From CAYSIX01 sp964431205 (lineage in GTDB: Bacteria > Planctomycetota > Phycisphaerae > Phycisphaerales > Phycisphaeraceae), in NCBI GenBank assembly GCA_964431205.1, contig CAYSIX010000053.1:1-20169 (forward strand): a stretch of DNA of 20,169 nt. The letters run 5' to 3'. Made by a program: the position numbers and the translations under genes. Below are positions 14,308-20,169 of this stretch, one piece after another. The notes beneath the pieces were generated by a model that did not search any database, was not told where the DNA came from, and was given only the letters and a program-made list of their open reading frames with translations. Positions within the stretch are counted from its first letter, which is position 1. Each line of letters opens with the position of its first letter.

Positions 14308-16376
14308 GTGGCACGCTTTCCAGCCCGACGGAACCTTCGACGCCGCCTCGCTCCGAGCCGCCGGTCGAGGCGGCGCCCGGCACACGCCGGCCCCGACGAC
14401 GCTTCTCGCGCGGCGGGGCCTCGGTCCTGGCGCAGGGCGAGCCGATGATCTGGCTCACCGGCGGGGCCCTGGCGGTCTCCCTGGTCATGATCGTCGGGCT
14501 GCTTCTGCTCGTCCTCGTCGAGGGCAGCGCCACGTTCTGGCCGATCAGCATTCAGCGGGTCCAGCTCCACGACGGCACGGTGTACCTCGGCGAGGTGACG
14601 CGAAGCGAGTGGTACGAGCCGACGGAGGCGAACCTGGAGCCCCTGCCCGAGGCCATCCGCGCCGCCGCGGAGGCGGAGATGGCCGCGCACAATGGGCTCG
14701 CGCACCGGCGTCTGCTGCGCACGGGCAACTACGAGCTGACGAACACGCACTTCCACTGGGTGACGGACTACGAGGCCGTCAAAACCGACGAGCCGAAGTG
14801 GGCGCTGATCCTCGAGCGCGTCGAATGGGGCCGGTTCTACGGTTTTCCCACGGCGTTTCTGACGCGCGGGGAGCCGATCGCCGAAGTCCCGTCCGAGGCG
14901 GACGCGGCGGCGCGTGACGCGGCGCAGCAAGAGCTATGGGACCTGTTCCGCGAGCACCACGGCGAGGTCCTGGAGCTGCGCGAGCGGATCCGTGACCTGG
15001 AGGAGCACGAGATCGGTGCCGCCAACGCGCGCAAGGAGGCGGCGCGGCTGACGCGCCGAGCGGTGGAGCTGGAGTACGGCGAGGATTCGCCCGAGGCCGC
15101 CGAGGCCCGCCAGACCTACGATCAGATCGCCTCCGAGCTCGAGGCCGAGTTCCAGCGGATCACCGCCGAGATCGCGGAGCTGCGCGAGCAGAGCGGTCAA
15201 TACGGGCTGCGGTTGACCACCGCGCAGGGGCGGGAAAAGGACGTGAGCCTCGGCGACATCGTGCGGATGTACCCGGCGAACCAGCTCGGTCTCACCGACA
15301 AGCTCGCGGTGTACGCCTCACGCTGGTGGGAGTTTCTGACCGCCGACCCGCGCGAGGCCAACACGGAGGGCGGGGTGTTTCCGGCCATCTTCGGGACGGT
15401 GCTGATGACGCTGATCATGTCGATCGCCGTCGTGCCGTTCGGCGTGCTGGCGGCGCTGTATCTGCGCGAGTACGCCAAGGCTGGCCCGATGATCAGCTCG
15501 GTGCGGATCGCGATCAACAACCTGGCGGGCGTGCCGAGCATCGTGTTCGGGGTGTTCGGCCTCGGGTTCTTCTGCTATGGGCTGGGGACGTTCGTGGACG
15601 GCGGGCCCCGACAGCTCGGGGTGTCGCCCTGGGGGACCGGCGCCTGGATCGCCGGCGTGCTGATCTGGGGGGTCGCGCTGTTCAGCGGGGTGGGCATCGG
15701 CACGACGGTGTTCGCGGGCATCCGCTCCGATTCGCCCCTGCCCTGGCGACTGACCAAGGGGCTGGGCACGGTGGTCTGGACCACCGCCATGCTGCTCGGC
15801 GGGCTGGTGCTCGTCACCCACACGCCGTTCTTCGACGGTTTCTTCCGCGCCAAGCTGCCGAACCCGACCTTCGGAACCGGCGGGCTGCTGTGGGCCTCGC
15901 TCACGCTGGCGCTGCTCACGCTCCCGGTGGTGATCGTGGCGACCGAGGAGGCGTTGGCCGCGGTGCCCAACTCGATGCGCGAGGGGTCTTACGCCTGCGG
16001 CGGGAGCAAGTGGCAGACGATCCAGCGGATCGTCCTGCCTCGCGCCATGCCGGGGATCATGACGGGCACGATCCTGGCGATGGCACGCGGCGCCGGCGAG
16101 GTCGCCCCGCTGATGCTTGTCGGCGCGGTCAAGCTCGCGCCCGACCTGCCCGGGCAGATCAACGGCGTGCCCCCCTACGTGCACATCGAGCGCAGCTTCA
16201 TGCACCTGGGCTTCCATATTTACGATGTCGGCTTTCAGAGCCCCAACTCCGAGGCCGCCAAGCCCATGGTCTTTACCACCACGCTGCTGCTGATCGTGAT
16301 CATCGCGCTGCTGAACGTGACCGCGATCTGGCTGCGCTCCCGCCTGCGGCGAAAGTTCGTCGCCAACGTGTTCTGA
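14304..16376 (+). CDS. pstA: Phosphate ABC transporter permease PstA, long form with coiled coil
   Basis: A 690-residue permease subunit, more than twice the length of E. coli PstA. A Pro/Arg-rich cytoplasmic N-terminus (1-47) precedes one helix (48-75). An extracytoplasmic region of about 280 residues follows, whose second half (about 206-300) is a strong coiled coil rich in Glu, Arg, Leu and Ala (for example LELRERIRDLEEHE and ELEAEFQRITAEIAELRE). The permease core begins near 353 (GVFPAIFGTVLMTLIMSI), and the EAA loop EEALAAVPNSMREGSYACGG lies near 548. The start is GTG 14304, overlapping the pstC stop as GTGA, so translation is probably coupled. It pairs with PstC to form the phosphate channel. 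The coiled coil may pair with the PstC extracytoplasmic domain or with PstS, which is inference. Confidence 0.92.
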   Translation: MSGTLSSPTEPSTPPRSEPPVEAAPGTRRPRRRFSRGGASVLAQGEPMIWLTGGALAVSLVMIVGLLLLVLVEGSATFWPISIQRVQLHDGTVYLGEVTRSEWYEPTEANLEPLPEAIRAAAEAEMAAHNGLAHRRLLRTGNYELTNTHFHWVTDYEAVKTDEPKWALILERVEWGRFYGFPTAFLTRGEPIAEVPSEADAAARDAAQQELWDLFREHHGEVLELRERIRDLEEHEIGAANARKEAARLTRRAVELEYGEDSPEAAEARQTYDQIASELEAEFQRITAEIAELREQSGQYGLRLTTAQGREKDVSLGDIVRMYPANQLGLTDKLAVYASRWWEFLTADPREANTEGGVFPAIFGTVLMTLIMSIAVVPFGVLAALYLREYAKAGPMISSVRIAINNLAGVPSIVFGVFGLGFFCYGLGTFVDGGPRQLGVSPWGTGAWIAGVLIWGVALFSGVGIGTTVFAGIRSDSPLPWRLTKGLGTVVWTTAMLLGGLVLVTHTPFFDGFFRAKLPNPTFGTGGLLWASLTLALLTLPVVIVATEEALAAVPNSMREGSYACGGSKWQTIQRIVLPRAMPGIMTGTILAMARGAGEVAPLMLVGAVKLAPDLPGQINGVPPYVHIERSFMHLGFHIYDVGFQSPNSEAAKPMVFTTTLLLIVIIALLNVTAIWLRSRLRRKFVANVF

Positions 16377-16396
16377 TCCACCAGGGAGACGAGACG

Positions 16397-17350
16397 ATGA
16401 CCCGCTCCTCCGATATGGTAAGTCAGGAACCGGCCGTCCCCGCCGCCACGCTGACCCAACGCACCCACGACAACGGCGATGGCTTCCGCCCGCGAAAGAC
16501 CCGCCCCATGACCCGGACCCAACGCGACAGCCGACTCGAAGCAATCGCCGCTGGTCAGGACGTGCCCACTGAGACACACGACACCGTCCTCGAAGAGGAG
16601 GCGGTTCTCGAGATCGAGCACTTCAACCTCTTCTACGGACCCGTCCAGGCTCTGTATGACATCACCATGGGCGTGCCCGCGGGGCGCGTCACGGCTCTGA
16701 TCGGCCCCTCTGGCTGCGGCAAGTCCACCCTCCTCCGCTCGGTCAACCGCATCAACGACCTGATCGAGAGCGTGCGCATTGACGGCCGCATGCTCCTGAA
16801 CGGCGAGAACATCTACGAGCCGGGCATCGACGTCATCGAGCTGCGAAAGCGCATGGGCATGGTCTTCCAGAAGCCCAACCCCTTCCCGATGAGCATCTAC
16901 GAGAACGTCGTCTATCCCCTGCGGATCGATGGCGAGCGGAACAAGGCCCTGCTCGATGAGGTGTGCGAGCGAAGCCTGCGCGGCGCCGCGCTGTGGGAAG
17001 AGGCCAAGGACCGACTGCACGAGAGCGCCCTGGGTCTGTCCGGCGGTCAGCAGCAGCGCCTGTGCATCGCCCGCGCCATCGCTGCCGAGCCAGAGGTCCT
17101 GCTCATGGACGAGCCCTGCTCGGCCCTCGACCCGATCGCCACCGGCAAGATCGAAGACCTCATCCAGGAACTCAAGGGCAACTACTCGATCCTTATGGTC
17201 ACCCACAACATGCAGCAGGCCTCACGCGCCAGCGACTACACCGCGCTGATGTATCTCGGCCGCCTGATCGAGTACGGCACGACGACGGACATCTTCACCA
17301 ACCCGCACCTGAAAGAAACCGAAGACTACATCACGGGCCGGTTCGGCTGA
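16397..17350 (+). CDS. pstB: Phosphate ABC transporter ATPase PstB
   Basis: A 317-residue ATPase that drives phosphate import through PstCA. Motifs are Walker A GPSGCGKST (103-111), the Q-loop region VFQKPNPFPMSIYENV typical of PstB, signature LSGGQQQRL (214-222), Walker B LLMDEPCSALDP with D238-E239, and H-loop THN with H270. The first 65 residues or so are a polar, probably disordered extension not found in E. coli PstB (257 residues). ATG 16397 is supported by GGGAG 8 nt upstream and lies 20 nt after pstA; an internal ATG at 16508 would remove about half of the extension. No phoU follows, which is unusual for a pst operon. The next gene is small and on the opposite strand. Confidence 0.95.
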   Translation: MTRSSDMVSQEPAVPAATLTQRTHDNGDGFRPRKTRPMTRTQRDSRLEAIAAGQDVPTETHDTVLEEEAVLEIEHFNLFYGPVQALYDITMGVPAGRVTALIGPSGCGKSTLLRSVNRINDLIESVRIDGRMLLNGENIYEPGIDVIELRKRMGMVFQKPNPFPMSIYENVVYPLRIDGERNKALLDEVCERSLRGAALWEEAKDRLHESALGLSGGQQQRLCIARAIAAEPEVLLMDEPCSALDPIATGKIEDLIQELKGNYSILMVTHNMQQASRASDYTALMYLGRLIEYGTTTDIFTNPHLKETEDYITGRFG

Positions 17351-17392
17351 TCTGCACGGTCACAATCGGCGTCGACCACGGCGTCTCGCCGG

Positions 17393-17650
17393 TCACCTCG
17401 CCGCGGCGGGCACCGGCTCCATGCAACGACGGTTGCTGACGGTGACCACACACCCGCCCAACCGCTGCGCTGCCTGGTAGAGCAGGTGACGCGCCACCGT
17501 CGGGCAGACCTTCGCCATCTCTTCCGGGCCGCTGCACGTCTCGTTCAGCAGGTGCTCGACCTCGCGCCGGTCGCATCGCCAGGTCAGCGACTCGTCCAGC
17601 GACGCCCTGACCACTTCCTTCCTCACCGAGAAGCAGACCTCGCCCAACAT
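17393..17650 (-). CDS. Small Cys-rich hypothetical protein
   Basis: An 85-residue protein that I do not recognise. ATG 17650 has an excellent ribosome site, AAGGAG at 5-6 nt, which is the main argument that it is real. It contains six Cys (6, 26, 39, 49, 67, 75), is mainly helical in composition in the middle (REVEHLLNETCSGPEEMAKV, then TVARHLLYQAAQRLG), and has no signal peptide or membrane segment. The Cys spacing does not match a zinc ribbon or ferredoxin that I can name. It converges on pstB, with 42 nt between the stops. It sits where phoU is often found, but its size and sequence do not resemble PhoU. A regulatory or redox role would be a guess. Confidence 0.6.
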   Translation of the reverse strand: MLGEVCFSVRKEVVRASLDESLTWRCDRREVEHLLNETCSGPEEMAKVCPTVARHLLYQAAQRLGGCVVTVSNRRCMEPVPAAAR

Positions 17651-18041
17651 GATCTCTCCTTGCCGCCCAAACGCATCGCGACGTCGAGGCGTCGGGGCCG
17701 GAATGATTCCGCCCGACGCGATGACCCATGCCGTCCGTGGCTCCGGGAGGAACGGGCCGGCCGGAGTCCATGCCGGAGAGCGTCAAGGGCCCGGCCCTTG
17801 GTCATGATGGTAAACCCGAATGCCCCGAAGAACAGGCTGGACGGGCGTCGGCCGTGTTAGTTCGACAACCCTATGTCATCACGGTCGTTAGCGAATCGTG
17901 ACCAAAGGAATCCCGGTGCATACCCTGTGGAAAAAACACGCGGCCGCTCCTGGCGCAGCTCTGGCCAATCGGCGCCGGATTTGATACCGTTAAACGAGGT
18001 TCGGGACCGCATCATCAGATTGTCAATCGTCTCTGACGGGC
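17651..18041 (+). other. Non-coding gap between the small Cys-rich gene and the TPR gene
   Basis: This stretch of 391 nt holds no frame with a credible start and protein-like composition. It contains a perfect inverted repeat at 17784-17800 (CAAGGGC, CCG loop, GCCCTTG) without a T-run on either side. From about 17870 to 18060 it is noticeably more AT-rich than its surroundings. It lies between two divergent genes, so it should hold both promoters, but no -35/-10 pair convinced me. Confidence 0.5.
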
Positions 18042-19079
18042 TTGTTGAGCTTGAAATACCGGCCGTCACTTAAACGTTCGACCGCGCCCGCCCGCCGGCT
18101 CTGGCCCGGGCGGTTCCTCAGCCTTGCCCTGGTGCTGCTCGCCGCCTGCGATCGGTCGGTCACGATGCCCGCCGAGGAAGTCGACACGCTATTGGCCGAC
18201 GCGCGCCAGGAGGTCAGCTACCTCGACTTCGATGCGGCCGCGATCCTCTACGACCGGGTGCTGTCGCGGGTCGAGCCAAGCACCGAGCACTGGCAGACCG
18301 CGACTTTCGGTCGCGCTGTCTGCGCCCAGCAGATCATGCCGTTCACAGCCGAGCGCCTCGCGCTCGCCGAGCGGCTCTATCGCACGCTGATCGAACGTAC
18401 ACCCGACTCACGCTACGCCGCCCGCGCCAAGATGCACCTGGCTCGTCTGGCAGAAACCGAGGACTTTGATGGAGACCGCGCGGACCTCGACGCCGCACGC
18501 CAGTGGTACGAGCACGTGATCGAGTCACACCCCGAAGAGCTTGTCGCTGACGAAGCCACGATGCGGTTGGCCTCGATCGCGATCCGCACCTACGAGCCCG
18601 AAACCATGCGAGACGGCGTCGAGCGGCTTGAGGCCTGGCTCGAACAACGCCCCGACAACCCGCTCGCGTCGGCCATGCATCTGTACCGCGCCGAAACGTA
18701 CCGCTGGCTCGAGGAATACGATCGCGCGGTTGAGGCGATGGTCCGTGCCGATGAACTGGGCATCGTCGGCGACGCGAATCTGACCGCACAGTACTGGTTC
18801 ATCGCCCGGGCGTGCGAAACGATTCTGATGCTCGATGCAGACGACGAGCAACGCCGAGCCTATTGGCGTTCTCTGGCGGTCCGCTATTACCGCAAGATGA
18901 TCCTCGATACGTGGGTGGGGGGCAAGGCGTATGAGTCGCAGCTGGCCCTGCGCCGTCTGGGCGCGCCCGTCCCGGCGATCCCGGGACAGGAGCCGACGGG
19001 GCTCGAAACCGCGCCCGCCCGTCGCGCGACACCATCACCCTCATCTCCGCACGTGCGCGGGGAGGAGGTGCGGCCATGA
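18042..19079 (+). CDS. TPR-like lipoprotein upstream of a sugar-binding protein
   Basis: A protein of about 345 residues with a signal peptide (RRLWPGRFLSLALVLLAAC) ending in a lipobox, lipidated Cys36, so it is likely anchored in a membrane. The body is helical with tetratricopeptide-type repeats: FDAAAILYDRVLSRV, LAERLYRTLIERTPDSRYAARAKMHLARLAE, ARQWYEHVIESHPEELVADEATMRLASIA and EEYDRAVEAMVRADELG. Such repeats mediate protein contacts. The tail (about 315-345) is Pro/Ser-rich and disordered. No ATG is available. TTG 18042, 18045 or 18051 must serve, and no clear ribosome site precedes them, so the start is uncertain. Its stop overlaps the next start (ATGA), coupling it to a solute-binding protein, so it may help organise that transporter in the envelope. 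Confidence 0.8.
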   Translation: MLSLKYRPSLKRSTAPARRLWPGRFLSLALVLLAACDRSVTMPAEEVDTLLADARQEVSYLDFDAAAILYDRVLSRVEPSTEHWQTATFGRAVCAQQIMPFTAERLALAERLYRTLIERTPDSRYAARAKMHLARLAETEDFDGDRADLDAARQWYEHVIESHPEELVADEATMRLASIAIRTYEPETMRDGVERLEAWLEQRPDNPLASAMHLYRAETYRWLEEYDRAVEAMVRADELGIVGDANLTAQYWFIARACETILMLDADDEQRRAYWRSLAVRYYRKMILDTWVGGKAYESQLALRRLGAPVPAIPGQEPTGLETAPARRATPSPSSPHVRGEEVRP

Positions 19080-20169
19080 GCGAATCGGCCCGCCCCAGAC
19101 CCTGGTGGCTGAACATGAATTTCCTCGGCCTCATGCTCGTGCTCGTCGCGTTCGGGTTCAGCATGAGTCAGGTTATGACCGTCCAGCGGCAGCTCTTCCC
19201 GCCCGACGAGAAGCTCATCCGATTCGCCCACTTTCAGCTCGAGGCCGGCTTCCGGGAGGAGCTGCAGCGCATCATCGACGAGTACAACGCCCTGCCGCAC
19301 GTCCAGGCGAACAAGGTCCGGGTCAAGCAGCTCCCGGTCAACAGCCGCATCTACGGCCAGTGGCTGAACACACAGATGTACGCCGGCGACCCGCCCGACA
19401 TCATTCAGAACCGGATCGCCTCGACCACGCAGAACAACACGTTCGTGATGAAGTTTATCTTGCCGCTCTCGGACGTCATCGACGACCCGAACCCATACAA
19501 CCTGGGTACCGAGCTGGAGGGCTTGCCCTGGAAGGAGACGTTCATCGACGGGATGCGTGGCGCGTACAACTGGGGGCTGCAAGACCACTACGCGGTCAGC
19601 ACGACGGTTCTGACGACCCGGCTCTATTACAATGAGGCGTTGGTCCGTCGGGCCCTGGGCCTGAGCGAGGATGAGCCGCTGCCCGAGGTCAGGTGGTTCG
19701 AGGACTTGATGGAATGGTGCGAGAAGATCCGAGCGATGCCCGCGGTGGACGGCCGCCGCGTCTCTCCGATCTCCGCCGAGTCTCGGAGCATCGTCAACTT
19801 CTGGGGGATGCTGCAGCCGACGTTCACCGGCCAGTACCGGCCCGTGATCGACCTGAACATGGATGGGCAGACGACGAACACGGAGCAGTACCTGGCGTTG
19901 CTGAGCGAGCGTGTAACGCTGCGGGATGAGCCGGTGCGAGCGATGTTTGAGGCGCTGCGGATGCTGGCGGACCAGTTTCCGCCGGGATTCCTGGGTCTGG
20001 ACCGGGAGCAGGCGCTGCGGCGGTTCCGCACGGGTCAGGCGGCGATGTTTGTCAGCGGTTCGCACGACGCGAACACGCTCTTTCAGGCGGAGCAGATCGC
20101 CGAGCGGCGTGGTGAGCGTTGGCGCATGGGCGTGATGCGATTTCCGGCCCCGAACCCGCGAGGCCGCTG
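19076..20169 (+). CDS. Membrane-anchored extracellular solute-binding protein (sugar ABC type), 3' end missing
   Basis: The frame is open from ATG 19076 to the window end (364 codons). A nearly perfect GGAGGAGGT lies 6 nt upstream, and the ATG overlaps the TPR gene stop. An N-terminal hydrophobic helix (about 15-33) has no clear signal peptidase or lipobox site, so it probably stays as an anchor. The rest follows the family 1 solute-binding fold used by carbohydrate ABC importers: RFAHFQLEAGFREELQRIIDEYN near the start, YAGDPPDIIQNR, a TTRLYYNEALVRRALGL segment, and FRTGQAAMFVSGSHD further on. The ligand is likely a sugar or oligosaccharide, inferred from the family only. The permease genes would be expected just beyond the window. 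Confidence 0.88.
   Translation, partial: MSESARPRPWWLNMNFLGLMLVLVAFGFSMSQVMTVQRQLFPPDEKLIRFAHFQLEAGFREELQRIIDEYNALPHVQANKVRVKQLPVNSRIYGQWLNTQMYAGDPPDIIQNRIASTTQNNTFVMKFILPLSDVIDDPNPYNLGTELEGLPWKETFIDGMRGAYNWGLQDHYAVSTTVLTTRLYYNEALVRRALGLSEDEPLPEVRWFEDLMEWCEKIRAMPAVDGRRVSPISAESRSIVNFWGMLQPTFTGQYRPVIDLNMDGQTTNTEQYLALLSERVTLRDEPVRAMFEALRMLADQFPPGFLGLDREQALRRFRTGQAAMFVSGSHDANTLFQAEQIAERRGERWRMGVMRFPAPNPRGR

Noticed and set aside
12244..14385. Minus-strand open frame of 713 codons opposite pstC
   Set aside because: A shadow of pstC codon bias; the product is a monotonous Asp/Arg/His-rich sequence with no domain.
15318..16577. Minus-strand open frame of 419 codons opposite pstA and the start of pstB
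   Set aside because: Same shadow pattern, with His/Arg/Gln-rich composition; the opposite strand carries clear Pst motifs.
17784..17800. Perfect inverted repeat CAAGGGC-CCG-GCCCTTG considered as a terminator
   Set aside because: No T-run follows on either strand and no gene ends nearby; it may be chance or a protein-binding site.
17980..17998. TTGATACCGTTAAACG considered as a LacI-type operator for the sugar transporter genes
   Set aside because: It has a central CG but the two halves are poorly symmetric on close comparison.
17873..18073. A 66-codon plus-strand frame in the gap before the TPR gene
   Set aside because: No ribosome site or recognisable features, and it overlaps the probable promoter region and start of the TPR gene.

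Overview
The window is GC-rich bacterial DNA packed with genes on both strands. It most likely comes from a planctomycete of the Phycisphaerae type, although no rRNA or other phylogenetic marker is present to prove this. The indications are a truncated exported protein with the N-terminal LEPLEPRLMLSGD motif (the LEPR-XLL signature of planctomycete surface proteins), HEAT and TPR lipoproteins, a membrane-anchored sugar-binding protein, and very large Pst permease subunits. I see no tRNA, rRNA, CRISPR array, transposase or phage gene, so this looks like ordinary chromosome.

Layout. Positions 1-402 (-): 5' part of the LEPR-XLL protein. 550-4192 (+): a Gfo/Idh/MocA oxidoreductase fused to an aldo/keto reductase, then UbiX (flavin prenyltransferase) and a UbiA-family prenyltransferase, the last two probably serving menaquinone synthesis. 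4196-6819 (-): a two-gene ABC exporter (ATPase then permease), preceded by 6942-7982 (-), a type I-beta DAHP synthase (first step of the shikimate pathway). 8281-9150 (-): a HEAT-repeat lipoprotein. 9254-10333 (+): a second, atypical UbiA-family protein. 10479-17350 (+): pstS, pstC, pstA and pstB, the high-affinity phosphate transporter. 17393-17650 (-): a small Cys-rich protein. 18042-20169 (+): a TPR lipoprotein overlapping a sugar ABC-type binding protein that runs off the end.

The most notable signal lies between the HEAT gene and the DAHP synthase (8057-8234, minus strand). It appears to be a complete ribosome-mediated transcription attenuator: a promoter (TTGACA-N16-CATACT), a 25-codon leader peptide containing PFFFGYFWF, a 1:2 hairpin, a matching 2:3 antiterminator, and a 3:4 intrinsic terminator with a U-tract. 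The ribosome would sense charged tRNA-Phe, -Tyr and -Trp and so control entry into aromatic amino acid synthesis. The predicted transcript start is only a few bases before the leader AUG, so the leader message may be nearly leaderless.

A second regulatory signal is upstream of pstS: four TNAC units spaced exactly 11 bp apart, the geometry of a Pho box. An intrinsic terminator between pstS and pstC would favour excess production of the binding protein. Both Pst permeases carry large extracytoplasmic insertions, beta-propeller-like in PstC and coiled-coil in PstA. No phoU follows pstB within the window.
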